Assembly (NCBI GenBank): GCA_964351595.1
Contig: CAYGOT010000012.1
Coordinates: forward strand, 1 to 64,000
Origin: UBA6059 sp964351595
GTDB lineage: Bacteria > Bacteroidota > Bacteroidia > Cytophagales > Cyclobacteriaceae
DNA: 64,000 nucleotides
Reading direction: 5' to 3'
Below are positions 26,375-35,961 of the stretch, piece by piece (the stretch's first letter is position 1; every line of letters begins with the position of its first letter). Below the pieces are notes generated by a model. It did not search any database, was not told where the DNA came from, and worked only from the letters and a program-made list of their open reading frames with translations. The position numbers and the translations under genes were made by a program.

Positions 26375-29236
26375 CTAGTTCAGTAATGTCGAAGGATTAA
26401 TGCCAAAACGCTCTTCGTATTGTTTCTTGAAGTTGCTCACGTTGCTCATTCCAATTTCACGTGCTGCATGACTAAGGCTATCCACAGCCTTGCTGCTGAT
26501 GAGTCGATGTGCGTATTGGAGTCTTATTTCCTTAATGAACTCGTACGGTGTATGATCTGTGATTTTCTTTACCAAACGGTAAAGTTTTCGCTCACTGGCG
26601 GATACTTCATAGGCCAGATCCGATACGCTCAGGTTCGTATCCGAAATACGACCGATCACCACCTTTTTGAGCTTTTCGATAATGCCTTTTTCTATATCCT
26701 CGAGCTTCTCCTGATTGTTGATGATCAGCGCATCGCTTCTCTGATTGTCCCATTGTTGCTGTTTATTAAACAGGTTTTTGATCCTGAGCAGCAGTTCATT
26801 TCTCTTGAAAGGCTTGCTAATGAAGTCATTGACTCCTTTGGTAAGCACTTCCAGTTTATCATTTTCATCAGTTCTGGCTGATACGACCAGGGCCGGGATA
26901 CTTTTTAGCTTTTCATCGTTTTTGAGATGCTCCAGCAATTCGAATCCATCCAGCCAGGGCATCATAAGGTCAGTGATGATCAGGTCAATCTTCTCTTTAT
27001 CCAGCAGCTTGATCGCTTGCTTGCCATCGGGTGCTTCTATGACCTTGAAGAATGGATCTATAATGTCCGAGATATACTTGCGTACCTCGGGATGATCCTC
27101 CACGATCAGGATCGTTTTGCTGCGCTCATCCTCTGAGAACTGCACATTGATAATGGGCGCATCTAGTTTTTGATTTTCCAATGAAGCCAGCATGTCACTG
27201 CGCTCCCTCGAATACTCCAGATTTTCGGGTACGATACCAGAGACCAGCTCATCGGTTGACCCTAGCGGAAATGACATTCTAAAGTCACTGCCTACACCTT
27301 CGAAACTGATCACCTCGATCTGGCCACCATGGAGCTCCACCAACTCCTTGACCAAAGCAAGACCAATTCCTAATCCCTCTTTGGCCTGGTAATCCGCACC
27401 TTTGGGTTGATAATACCGATCAAAGACATAGGGAATGCTTTTCTCTGGAATGCCGGCACCATTATCCTTGACGCTGAGCTTGAGTGAGTTACCACCGTTC
27501 TTACCTAGTGATACTGTGATCTGGCCATTGGCAGGTGTATGCCGAATAGCATTGGATAACAGGTTGTAGATGATTTTTTCAAACTGATAGGGATCGATAT
27601 GTAGTAGCTGGTCCTCGGCAAGATCTGACTCAAAAGAGAGTTGGATGTTCTTTTGCTCTGCAGCACTTGAGAACATTTTGGTCAGTAGGGTGAGATAGGG
27701 GACGACCTTGACCCAATAGGGCTTGAGCTGTAGCTTACCTTCCTCCAGTTGCGTAAGCTCTCGTATCTCATCGGCCATGAAGAGTATGCGTTTCCCGTTT
27801 TTATATCCTACTTCAAGCAATTCCTTAGTTTTCGCCGTGAGGTAGCTTTCATCGTCAGCATTGACCCCTTCTAATGCGCCGAGCATCAAAGTGAGGGGAC
27901 TCCTCAGGTCATGAGATATATTTTGAAAGAATCTCGACTTGAACTCATCGAGTTCGATCAATCGATCTGATTGCTTCTTGATAATGTCTCGGTCACGTTC
28001 GGCTTGCTCTTTTTGCTTCTTTCTGATAAGAAAGGCCCGGTAGGCGATCAATGCCAGTGCAGCTACTAGTAGCGCAATGATGACTACTGAGATGATGATC
28101 AGGTTTTGTCGTTCGATAGTGGCCTGAGTCGCTTCAGCTTGAGCTTTTAGATTTTCATTTTCCAGTTGCTGACGTTCTGATTCATATTTTTTGTTGAGTT
28201 CACTCACGATGAGGTTATTCTCCTCATTGATCAGTTGGGCATAGGCGGTATAAAACTGTGTCTGATAGTCGAATGCGGTCTTATAGTCTCCCATACCTTC
28301 ATAAATCTTCGAAAGTTTCCCCAGAGAGTTCTTGATGTCTATTTTGCTGTCGAGTTGTGTCGCAAGTTCAAGGGCTTTCTCACCATAGTAGATGGCGCTA
28401 TCAAGTTGTCCGGTCTGGGTGAACGTTTCCGCCAGAGTGTAGTAGCCTATAACGGTGTAAGTATCATAATTGAGCTTTTTGAAGTAGGATAAGGCTTTGT
28501 GCATGTAGTCCAGCGCACTCTCAAAGTCCTCCAACACCGTCTTGATATTGGCAAGGTTGCCATAGGCGAGTGCTACGCCTTTCAGATAATCCCCTTTTTC
28601 AAACCAGTCAATAGCTTGAAGAATATTGACCTCAGCGATGTTGAAAAGCTGAATGACCGAATCTTCGCCAGTGCCTTCGGATAAGGTAAAGTAGGTATAG
28701 CCGGAAGTAATATAATAGCTGCCCAGACCGTTCAAAGCATTGCCGATAAGGACCGGATCTCCAAGCCGGAGGGCAATTTGATAGCTCGAATCATAGTACT
28801 GCTTCGAAGAAACGAAATTGTCCAGATTGTCCGAAAATAGCTGACCTAGCTTGCGATAGATGGTCGACATCATTTTTAGATCCCCTACATTTTCAAAGAG
28901 CTTCAGCGCATCATAGTAGTTATTGACAGCTGCTTCGAAGTTGCTCTTGCCGAAATCCAAGGTGGCCTGCAAGTGGTAGTGGTCTGCCAGGTAGGCGTCC
29001 GACTCGGCAGAGTCAGCCATTTGCTTGATCCTATCGGAAATCAGCTGAGCAGAATCGTAGTTGACGTTGGAGACTTCAAAGCCGAGTGCTACCAGGGCAT
29101 TCATCTTTTGGTCAAAAGTGGAGGCGTTGGCTACCTCAATCCGCAGACTGTCAGCCACGTTGTTCTGTGCCTTGGCTGGTGAGGATAGGATACCCGCAGC
29201 AACAAATAAGAATAGAATGGAGAGTACACGCGTCAT
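26375..29236 (-). CDS. Hybrid two-component regulator: TPR sensor, histidine kinase, receiver, AraC HTH
   Basis: A 953-residue one-protein signalling chain. A signal peptide is followed by periplasmic TPR helices (about 30-360) and one membrane helix near 375-400. The kinase core follows: H-box ISHDLRSP near 440, N-box NLLSNAIRHTP near 560, and G-boxes GAGIPEKS and GLGIGLALVKEL. A receiver domain at about 700-820 carries the phospho-Asp in IITDLMMPWLDG. An AraC-type HTH closes the protein (YEVSASERKLYRLVKKIT, then EIGMSNVSNFKKQYEERFG). The sensor has no beta-propeller, unlike glycan-sensing HTCS. No target operon is adjacent. Confidence 0.92.
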   Translation of the reverse strand: MTRVLSILFLFVAAGILSSPAKAQNNVADSLRIEVANASTFDQKMNALVALGFEVSNVNYDSAQLISDRIKQMADSAESDAYLADHYHLQATLDFGKSNFEAAVNNYYDALKLFENVGDLKMMSTIYRKLGQLFSDNLDNFVSSKQYYDSSYQIALRLGDPVLIGNALNGLGSYYITSGYTYFTLSEGTGEDSVIQLFNIAEVNILQAIDWFEKGDYLKGVALAYGNLANIKTVLEDFESALDYMHKALSYFKKLNYDTYTVIGYYTLAETFTQTGQLDSAIYYGEKALELATQLDSKIDIKNSLGKLSKIYEGMGDYKTAFDYQTQFYTAYAQLINEENNLIVSELNKKYESERQQLENENLKAQAEATQATIERQNLIIISVVIIALLVAALALIAYRAFLIRKKQKEQAERDRDIIKKQSDRLIELDEFKSRFFQNISHDLRSPLTLMLGALEGVNADDESYLTAKTKELLEVGYKNGKRILFMADEIRELTQLEEGKLQLKPYWVKVVPYLTLLTKMFSSAAEQKNIQLSFESDLAEDQLLHIDPYQFEKIIYNLLSNAIRHTPANGQITVSLGKNGGNSLKLSVKDNGAGIPEKSIPYVFDRYYQPKGADYQAKEGLGIGLALVKELVELHGGQIEVISFEGVGSDFRMSFPLGSTDELVSGIVPENLEYSRERSDMLASLENQKLDAPIINVQFSEDERSKTILIVEDHPEVRKYISDIIDPFFKVIEAPDGKQAIKLLDKEKIDLIITDLMMPWLDGFELLEHLKNDEKLKSIPALVVSARTDENDKLEVLTKGVNDFISKPFKRNELLLRIKNLFNKQQQWDNQRSDALIINNQEKLEDIEKGIIEKLKKVVIGRISDTNLSVSDLAYEVSASERKLYRLVKKITDHTPYEFIKEIRLQYAHRLISSKAVDSLSHAAREIGMSNVSNFKKQYEERFGINPSTLLN

Positions 29237-29462
29237 CTGCTCAATCGATCATAGTAGAATTTCGACTGAGGCCATCGATCCTATAGCTGATAGGAAATTG
29301 TATAGTGAATTTAGCGAAGATCAGAGTGCTAATGAAAGTATTTCACTAAGATTGGATAAAACTCGTGTCGGCCGGGCAGCATTATATGAGGAGGAGAGCC
29401 GTGATATGGCCCTCAGTGCTGTTAGAAGATGCTATATTAGCCAATCACGGACATCCAAAACT

Positions 29463-29834
29463 ATGAACATTTCCAAAGTCAACCTTGAGGAGAAATTTGC
29501 CATGTTTGATGAGTACTGGACACCAAAGCTCGTCGGTGAACTCAATGGCCAATATGTAAAACTCGCAAAGCTAAAGGGAGAGTTTGTCTGGCATAGCCAT
29601 GAGCACGAAGATGAGATGTTCATGATCGTCAAAGGCAGGCTTATCATGGAGATGAGGGACAGCTCGCCAGAAGTAGGGCCGGGCGAGTTCATCATCGTAC
29701 CCCGGGGAGTAGCGCACAATCCGCGCACAGTGGACAATCAGGAAGTTTGGTTAATGCTATTTGAACCAAAGCAAACCATGCATACAGGAGAGGTACAGCA
29801 TGAGAAAACTGTCAATGATCAACAGTGGATATAA
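29463..29834 (+). CDS. Small cupin-domain protein
   Basis: A 123-residue single-domain cupin. Metal-binding motif one is WHSHEHEDEMFMIVKGR and motif two is PGEFIIVPRGVAHNP. These give the usual three His and one Glu. Many such proteins are isomerases, dioxygenases or mannose-6-phosphate isomerase-like, and the substrate is unknown. A longer frame upstream reaches back over the divergent kinase gene but is not protein-like, so ATG 29463 was taken. Confidence 0.88.
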   Translation: MNISKVNLEEKFAMFDEYWTPKLVGELNGQYVKLAKLKGEFVWHSHEHEDEMFMIVKGRLIMEMRDSSPEVGPGEFIIVPRGVAHNPRTVDNQEVWLMLFEPKQTMHTGEVQHEKTVNDQQWI

Positions 29835-29874
29835 AAAAAGCTGCTTAGAAAAGATAAAATTCTCCAGGCAGCTT
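29833..29874 (-). terminator. Intrinsic terminator for the secreted-protein gene
   Basis: Outer arms AAGCTGC (29838-29844) and GCAGCTT (29868-29874), with inner pairing AGAA/TTCT, form a hairpin. The A-run at 29833-29839 gives a U-run on the minus-strand transcript. It lies between convergent genes. Confidence 0.65.
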
Positions 29875-29895
29875 CCCTTTACTACTTACTTTGCC

Positions 29896-30324
29896 TTATT
29901 CTGATTCAGTATAGCCAATCTGGCTTCTGAACTCTTCAAATTTGTCCTTCATCTCACCGTCTGCAGCGGCTTTTACAGCCTTATACATAGCCGCCCCACC
30001 GAGCATCTTTGTAGCCAGGTCACTATTGACACTCTTGATTGCCTCAAGTCTGCGGTCTTTTAGTTCATTGACATTGTCGATGAATTGTTTTTCAAAGTCA
30101 TTGTCGGGAGCGGCTCCACCAGCTAGTTCTTTGTATCTCTGACCTGTCATTCCTTCCTGATTTCTGATAAGGTCGTTTACCGCAGCACTCAGGTCAGCTT
30201 TCATTTGATCGATTACTTCAGTCATCAACGCATACTTCCATAATGTCTCGTCATCCACATCCTGAGCTAGCGTCAAATTGGACATTAGAAATACAGCGCA
30301 TCCTGCTAAAATCAACTTCTTCAT
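29896..30324 (-). CDS. Secreted helical protein of unknown function
   Basis: A 142-residue protein with signal peptide ending LTLAQ. The mature part is predicted almost all helical and highly charged (LWKYALMTEVIDQMKADL, then NDFEKQFIDNVNELKDRRLEA). No family is recognised; a small periplasmic helical bundle is the likeliest reading. A terminator follows it. Confidence 0.55.
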   Translation of the reverse strand: MKKLILAGCAVFLMSNLTLAQDVDDETLWKYALMTEVIDQMKADLSAAVNDLIRNQEGMTGQRYKELAGGAAPDNDFEKQFIDNVNELKDRRLEAIKSVNSDLATKMLGGAAMYKAVKAAADGEMKDKFEEFRSQIGYTESE

Positions 30325-30524
30325 TTGATAGTTATGTTTAAATTCTACATTCTAAACTTTTAAAGATAATTCGGAAAGTAAAAACGATCCATTTGAATGC
30401 AGTTTATTAGGCTAAGCGGGGATATTTTCAGAAGAGCGGTGATCCTGGTCAGTGTTGAGTTGAAGATCTTGGCGAGAGTTACGATTTGATTTTTCTATAT
30501 TAATCTTCAACTTCCCGATAACTT

Positions 30525-31226
30525 ATGAATAGAACTATCCTCATAATCAACCTAATCCTTACCATGCCCTTTTTCATACAGGCGCAGCAGCCTTTCAGTA
30601 TCAATGAGTATGCGAATTTCGCGAAATATGCGAGTGCTAATGATTCACTGAAGCAAGCTGATGCGTTACCTAAAGTAGTGTTCATGGGCAACTCTATCAC
30701 TGAAGGCTGGGTAAATATGCGCCTCGCCTTTTTCACAGACAACAGTTTTTTGGGTAGGGGCATTGGAGGTCAGGTAAGTCATCAAATGTTGCTGCGATTT
30801 CAGGCAGACGTGATTGATCTCAACCCGGAAGTGGTTGTGATCTTAGCCGGGACAAATGATATAGCTCAGAACTCGGGCCCTGTTACCATCGATCAGATTA
30901 TGAATAACATAACTGCTATGGCGACTTTAGCAAGAGGCAATGGGATCAAAGTGGCGCTCTGCTCGGTATTACCTGCAATAGCTTTTCCCTGGTTTCCAGA
31001 CATTTCACCAGCTCCGCTGATCGTAAAGCTCAACGAACAAATCCAACAGTATGCTCAGTCCAATGATTTGATCTATGTGGACTATTACAGCGTGATGGTG
31101 GATAATGCAGGAGGTCTGAAAGTTCCCGAGTATACCTCAGCAGATGACCTGGTTCATCCCAATCCCACAGGTTATAGGGTGATGGAGGAAGTATTATTGA
31201 AGTCACTAAAGCCACTTTTGGAATAA
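30525..31226 (+). CDS. SGNH/GDSL hydrolase
   Basis: A 233-residue secreted esterase-type enzyme with a signal peptide ending FFIQAQ. The SGNH blocks are complete: block I VFMGNSITEGW with the catalytic Ser, block II RGIGGQ, block III LAGTNDI, and block V DDLVHPNPTGY supplying Asp and His. Such enzymes deacetylate or de-esterify sugars and lipids, and the substrate is not determined. It lies upstream of the acyl-CoA ligase on the same strand, with a possible separate promoter between them. Confidence 0.88.
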   Translation: MNRTILIINLILTMPFFIQAQQPFSINEYANFAKYASANDSLKQADALPKVVFMGNSITEGWVNMRLAFFTDNSFLGRGIGGQVSHQMLLRFQADVIDLNPEVVVILAGTNDIAQNSGPVTIDQIMNNITAMATLARGNGIKVALCSVLPAIAFPWFPDISPAPLIVKLNEQIQQYAQSNDLIYVDYYSVMVDNAGGLKVPEYTSADDLVHPNPTGYRVMEEVLLKSLKPLLE

Positions 31227-31267
31227 CCTGTGATCCCATTTATAACAATGATTATCAGTTGATGTTA

Positions 31268-31297
31268 TTGACTCATTACTACAAAACAATAGTTTTA
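31268..31297 (+). promoter_or_regulatory. Possible promoter of the acyl-CoA ligase
   Basis: TTG at 31268-31270, a 19-base spacer and TAGTTTTA at 31290-31297 match the Bacteroidota TTG / TAnnTTTG promoter except for a final A instead of G. It ends 14 bases before the ATG. Confidence 0.35.
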
Positions 31298-31311
31298 CTA
31301 TCTTCAAGCCT

Positions 31312-32955
31312 ATGCAACAATTTAACTCACCGATTGAGGCCTTCTTGTATTGGGAAAACAAGACTCCTCAGAACACACACTTTGTACAGCCAACTGACGG
31401 TGGCACTAAGACCTATACTTATCAGGAAAGCGGCAATGAGATTCGCCGAATGGCTGCTGCTCTCAAGGCGCTTGGCTATCCTCCTCAATCCAAGATTGGT
31501 CTGCTCTCGAAGAACTGCGCCCATTGGGTGATGTCTGATCTGGCCATATTGATGGCCGGGCATGTGTCAGTACCTATCTATCCAACGCTCGGCCCGGATA
31601 CCATCCAACACGTATTGGAGCATAGCGAGTCAAAAGCTGTCATTCTTGGGAAGCTTGATGATTACGAATCTCAGAAGGCCGGAATACCTGATATTAAAAA
31701 GATCAGCGTAGGCCTGTATGGTATGAATGATGGTGAATCGTGGGAAGACATGGTTGCAGCGAACGAACCATTACAAGCACCTGAGCCTACTAAGCCAGAA
31801 GATCTGATTACTCTCATTTATACTTCGGGTACGACCGGAGCGCCGAAAGGGGCTATGCATACCGTCGGTAACTTCAACACGATGGGGCATATCGTCTTGG
31901 ATGAGTTCGACATGCCGGAGCATTCAAGTTTCTTTTCATATTTACCACTGTCACATATTGCTGAACGTATTGGCGTTTGCATCCATTCGATTTATCGGGG
32001 TGGCTCGATCAATTTTCCAGAGTCCCTTGACACTTTTGCGGCAGACCTGGCAGCCACACAGCCTCATTTATTCTTCGCGGTACCCCGAATCTGGTCGAAG
32101 TTTCAGGAGAAGATCTTAGAGAAGATGCCACAGAAGAAGCTCGACAGATTGTTAGGCATTCCTATTATAGGAGGAATTATCAAAAAGAAATTGAAGAAGG
32201 CACTAGGACTATCCAGAGCCAAGTACATTTTCTCAGGTGCTGCACCAATTGCAGTGAGTATGCTGGAGTGGTATCAAAAACTCGGAATAGAAATACTTCA
32301 GGGTTATGGAATGACTGAGGACTGCATCAACTCGCACTTTTGCATGCCTGGTGCTAACAAAATGGGTACCGTCGGCAAGCCCATGAAAAGCATAACTGCC
32401 AAACTATCTCCGGCAGGAGAAATATGCATTAAGAATGAGACGCTGATGAAGGGCTATTATAAGATGCCTGAAAAGAATGAGGAAGTTTTTGACGAAGAGG
32501 GATACTTGAGGACTGGTGATATTGGCGAGTATGATCATGAAGGTTATCTGACGATTACCGGTAGGGTCAAGGATCAATTCAAAACTGACAAGGGCAAATA
32601 CATCTCGCCGGCACCTATCGAGCTCGAACTCATGAAGAATCCATACATTGAGCAGGTGTGCGTCGTTGGGACGGGCATACCCCAGCCGATTGCTCTTATC
32701 ATCACACCAATGGAATCTAAATCCAAGTCAAAAGAAGAGGTGGCTAAGAGTATTGTTGCGACAATTAAGGAGATTAATCCGACCCTGGAGAAGCATGAAA
32801 AGATAGAGAAGGCGGTGATAATGAGCGAAGACTGGACAGTAGAGAATGGCTTGCTTACACCTACTATGAAGGTGAAGAGAAATCAGGTGGAGAAGATACA
32901 CTCAGGCTTCTACTCAGATTGGTTTAGCCACAAGGATGATGTAATATTCGAATAG
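31312..32955 (+). CDS. AMP-forming long-chain acyl-CoA synthetase family protein
   Basis: A 547-residue adenylate-forming enzyme that activates a carboxylic acid, probably a fatty acid, to acyl-AMP and then acyl-CoA. The phosphate loop is IYTSGTTGAPKG near residue 168. Further core motifs are LQGYGMTED, YLRTGDIGEY and TGRVKDQFKTDKGKYISP. The architecture resembles the FadD15-type bacterial long-chain ligases that lack membrane helices. A strong terminator follows. It may feed the acyl-CoA dehydrogenase encoded at 43-45 kb. Confidence 0.9.
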   Translation: MQQFNSPIEAFLYWENKTPQNTHFVQPTDGGTKTYTYQESGNEIRRMAAALKALGYPPQSKIGLLSKNCAHWVMSDLAILMAGHVSVPIYPTLGPDTIQHVLEHSESKAVILGKLDDYESQKAGIPDIKKISVGLYGMNDGESWEDMVAANEPLQAPEPTKPEDLITLIYTSGTTGAPKGAMHTVGNFNTMGHIVLDEFDMPEHSSFFSYLPLSHIAERIGVCIHSIYRGGSINFPESLDTFAADLAATQPHLFFAVPRIWSKFQEKILEKMPQKKLDRLLGIPIIGGIIKKKLKKALGLSRAKYIFSGAAPIAVSMLEWYQKLGIEILQGYGMTEDCINSHFCMPGANKMGTVGKPMKSITAKLSPAGEICIKNETLMKGYYKMPEKNEEVFDEEGYLRTGDIGEYDHEGYLTITGRVKDQFKTDKGKYISPAPIELELMKNPYIEQVCVVGTGIPQPIALIITPMESKSKSKEEVAKSIVATIKEINPTLEKHEKIEKAVIMSEDWTVENGLLTPTMKVKRNQVEKIHSGFYSDWFSHKDDVIFE

Positions 32956-32983
32956 CATTTAGCCGTTCAGCAGGCTAATTAAT

Positions 32984-33028
32984 ATGCACTCTGATGACGC
33001 TATAATTGAGCCATCAGAGTGCATTTTT
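32984..33028 (+). terminator. Intrinsic terminator after the acyl-CoA ligase
   Basis: A perfect 13-bp stem joins 32984-32996 (ATGCACTCTGATG) and 33012-33024, with a 15-base loop and a T-run to 33028. Confidence 0.85.
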
Positions 33029-33128
33029 GATTAAAGACCGAAATGAAAAATTTCAAAGTAATTTCCTGAAGGTTTTATTTGAGACTAACTAAGAATATCT
33101 TCCAATTCAGATTTAATTCATCTGCGAT

Positions 33129-33488
33129 ATGTCAAAACCGAGCTTTGAACTTTATGATTTAAAAGTCGAGACGATAGAAGGGGATAAGCCTTTTGTTTGT
33201 AGTCATGAGGTGGGAGATTCCTTTGAGGTGAGAGGTGAAAATCTACATTTCAAAACTGAAAAACCTTTTTCACTTTATGCGCTTTCGGCGCTCTTGCCTC
33301 TCCTCACACCAAAGCAGCGACCGCTTAACCAATACGATTGGATGGCGACAGATCATATCATTGCATGCCCCGACCCTTATTGCGGTGCTAAGTTCAAAAT
33401 CAGCAGGATAGGTAAGCGCACCTACTTCCGAGATGAGACGACAGTGGTTCCTTTACCCGAGGATAATGATTGGAACGAAAACGAATGA
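33129..33488 (+). CDS. TIGR04076-family protein
   Basis: A 119-residue protein matching the TIGR04076 pattern: VGDSFEVRGEN near 28, then SLYALSALLPLLT and the CPDPYCGAKFKI element whose cysteines may bind metal. The function of the family is unknown. Its stop overlaps the ATG of the next gene (ATGA at 33485-33488), and that aldo/keto reductase is followed 21 bases later by a transporter. The three form a likely operon. Confidence 0.75.
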   Translation: MSKPSFELYDLKVETIEGDKPFVCSHEVGDSFEVRGENLHFKTEKPFSLYALSALLPLLTPKQRPLNQYDWMATDHIIACPDPYCGAKFKISRIGKRTYFRDETTVVPLPEDNDWNENE

Positions 33489-34531
33489 TTGAGCGAATTG
33501 AACTCAGGCCTGGATTTGACATTTCCAGGGTGATCAAAGGAGGATGGCAGCTGTCCAAAGGACACAGCGTATTGGGAGATGTTGATCCTATTGCTGATAT
33601 GGACGCCTTTGTGAAGTCCGGCATTACAACTTTTGATTGTGCAGACATCTACACTGGTGTTGAGGAGCTCATTGGCCAGTACATTCATGAGCAGAGAGTG
33701 AAGGGGAAGCTTTCACCCGACCTAAAGGTATTGACAAAGTTCGTCCCTGATTATGATAAGCTTGCTACCCTCAACAAGGCCTATGTAGAGTCTATCATCG
33801 ACAGATCGCTGAAGCGTTTGAATCTTGAGCGGCTGGACATGGTGCAGTTCTCATGGTGGACGTACGACATTCCCGGCTGGGTGGAGACAGCCCTGTGGCT
33901 TCAGGAACTACAACAGGCAGGCAAAATTAACCTTGTCTCAAGTACGAACTTTAATACCGAGTCAACTGCTCAAATACTAGATGCCGGAGTAGACCTTGCT
34001 ACTGTACAAGTCCAGTACTCATTACTCGACCTGCGGCCGGAGAAGCAGTTGATCGATCTTTGTGCAAAACACGACACTAAGCTGCTGTGCTACGGTACTG
34101 TGGCCGGAGGATTTTTAAGCGAGAAGTGGTTAGGAAAGCCAGAACCCACCGAACCGCTGGAAAATCGCTCGTTAGTAAAATACAAGCTGATGATTGAGGA
34201 GATCGGAGGCTGGGAAGTATTTCAGGAGCTGTTGAGACTGTTATTTGCGGTAGCTCAGCAACATGATACTACGCTGACTAATATCGCTACGAGATACATC
34301 CTCGATCGTCCTCAAGTCGGCGGGGTGATCATAGGCGCTCGAAATGCTGATCATATTGAGGCGAACCTGCAGGTTGGCGATATCAAACTTACTGATGAGA
34401 ATAAATCACAATTGTCTGCAATGCTCGAAGGCTTTACACAGCCGCCGGGTGATGTATTTGATATTGAGCGGGATAAGACCGGCAAACATGGACGCATCAT
34501 GAGATATAACCTCAACGAACCTGCCAAGTGA
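33485..34531 (+). CDS. Aldo/keto reductase-family oxidoreductase
   Basis: 348 residues from ATG 33485; a TTG at 33470 is not needed. The AKR fold is visible: TTFDCADIYTG with Asp and Tyr, KVLTKFVPD with Lys, and RLDMVQFSWWTY where the usual His of the tetrad is Gln or Ser, so the active site is altered. The cofactor end is GGVIIGARNADHI. It belongs to the YajO-like or Tas-like branch rather than the classical AKR seen at 12.9 kb. It is translationally coupled to the TIGR04076 gene. Confidence 0.85.
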   Translation: MIERIELRPGFDISRVIKGGWQLSKGHSVLGDVDPIADMDAFVKSGITTFDCADIYTGVEELIGQYIHEQRVKGKLSPDLKVLTKFVPDYDKLATLNKAYVESIIDRSLKRLNLERLDMVQFSWWTYDIPGWVETALWLQELQQAGKINLVSSTNFNTESTAQILDAGVDLATVQVQYSLLDLRPEKQLIDLCAKHDTKLLCYGTVAGGFLSEKWLGKPEPTEPLENRSLVKYKLMIEEIGGWEVFQELLRLLFAVAQQHDTTLTNIATRYILDRPQVGGVIIGARNADHIEANLQVGDIKLTDENKSQLSAMLEGFTQPPGDVFDIERDKTGKHGRIMRYNLNEPAK

Positions 34532-34552
34532 CGATTTCAACTTCACACTAGT

Positions 34553-35920
34553 ATGAGCAGTCCTGCACTTAACCGACACTGGTCTTCGAGGTACGTCTTT
34601 ATCATGGCGTCCATCGGGAGTACTGTAGGTCTTTCGAATATTTGGAAGTTCACCTATCTGGTCGGAGAAAATGGCGGTGGTGCTTTCGTTCTGATTTATT
34701 TAGCCTCATTGATCCTGCTGGGGATACCGGTACTTACGGCGGAGTTTATGATCGGAAAACTAGGTGGTCATAGTATGGTAGGCTCGCTTGCCGTCCTATC
34801 GGAAAAGGAAGGACTGAGCCGTCATTGGCAGATTTTTGGGTGGGTCTCAATGGTAACAGTTTTTATGATCTTGAGCTTCTATTGTGTGATTGCAGGTCTA
34901 ACCATTGATTATACTGTGAGTACCCTGGCAGGCCAGGTTTCCACTCCAGATGCTGCAAGTGCAGTGTCTTATTACAATGGGATTTTGCAAAGCCCTATGC
35001 GGCTGATCATTTTTTCCGGACTCTTTGTACTCGCCACTACCTTCATCGTGGCACGAGGCGTGGGTGATGGACTTGAGCGATCCACACGCTGGATGATGCC
35101 GGCACTTTTTGTCATACTGATAGCTCTGCTGCTGTATGCTATGATCACAGGAGAGTTTGCTCAGGCTTTGGCATTCATGTTCGTGCCTGACTTTAGCAAG
35201 ATCAATGCAACTGTTGCATTGACGGCTTTTGGGCAGGCTTTCTTTTCATTGGGTATCGGCCTGGGGGTGATGCTGACCTATGGTGCCTATATGCCTAAGG
35301 AGGCTTCTATTGCTCGGTCTTCAGTGACCATAGCTTTGGCCGATGGATTGGTGGCAATAGTCGCAGGTCTTGCCATTTTCCCCATTGTCTTTCAATACCA
35401 TCTGTCACCAACCGAAGGGCCCGGATTGATCTTCATGACTTTACCGATTGCCTTTGGTCAGATGCCGGGTGGTAGTTATGTAGGAGCACTCTTTTTTGTT
35501 CTCCTTGCTTTCGCGGCATTGAGTTCCTCTATTTCCCTATTGGAATCAGTCATATCCCGACTGGAGGAGATGATGCCCGGGCGTAGAAAGCTAATCACAT
35601 GGGCCTCAGGTACGCTACTGTGGCTCACAGGATGGCTAACGGTGTTCTCCTTCAACATCTGGTCAGATTGGACTCCACTGGGTGGCTTCACTCCCTTAGC
35701 AGGAAAAACGATCTTCGGCCTGATAGACTACTTTGCTTCTAACCTTATTATGCCGGTTGGCGGTATCCTTATGGCGGTGATTGGAGGGTGGTTTATCACC
35801 AGGCAAACCAGCCGGGCATCACTATCCCTTTCAAATCCAATACTTTATATAGTTTGGAGATTTCTGGTAAGGTATGTTGCGCCGGTGGCTGTATTGCTGA
35901 TCTTTCTGTCTAATCTATAG
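34553..35920 (+). CDS. Neurotransmitter:sodium symporter (NSS) family transporter, copy 1
   Basis: A 455-residue inner-membrane protein of the LeuT/NSS family, with the signature first helix VFIMASIGSTVGLSNIWKFTYL and GENGGGAFVLIYL. The order of helices fits the 11-12 helix bacterial members that take up amino acids with sodium. Two sodium-site regions are recognisable (AFGQAFFSLGIGLGVMLTYG and ALSSSISLLES). It is the last gene of the TIGR04076/AKR operon. It is one of three members of the family in this window. Confidence 0.9.
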   Translation: MSSPALNRHWSSRYVFIMASIGSTVGLSNIWKFTYLVGENGGGAFVLIYLASLILLGIPVLTAEFMIGKLGGHSMVGSLAVLSEKEGLSRHWQIFGWVSMVTVFMILSFYCVIAGLTIDYTVSTLAGQVSTPDAASAVSYYNGILQSPMRLIIFSGLFVLATTFIVARGVGDGLERSTRWMMPALFVILIALLLYAMITGEFAQALAFMFVPDFSKINATVALTAFGQAFFSLGIGLGVMLTYGAYMPKEASIARSSVTIALADGLVAIVAGLAIFPIVFQYHLSPTEGPGLIFMTLPIAFGQMPGGSYVGALFFVLLAFAALSSSISLLESVISRLEEMMPGRRKLITWASGTLLWLTGWLTVFSFNIWSDWTPLGGFTPLAGKTIFGLIDYFASNLIMPVGGILMAVIGGWFITRQTSRASLSLSNPILYIVWRFLVRYVAPVAVLLIFLSNL

Positions 35921-35961
35921 GATTAATCGCAACGCGTCTAAACGCGCGACAATTCAGATGA

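Noticed and set aside
29061..29462. N-terminal extension of the cupin frame
   Set aside because: The extra 134 residues cover the divergent kinase gene and are not protein-like; the cupin core begins right after ATG 29463.
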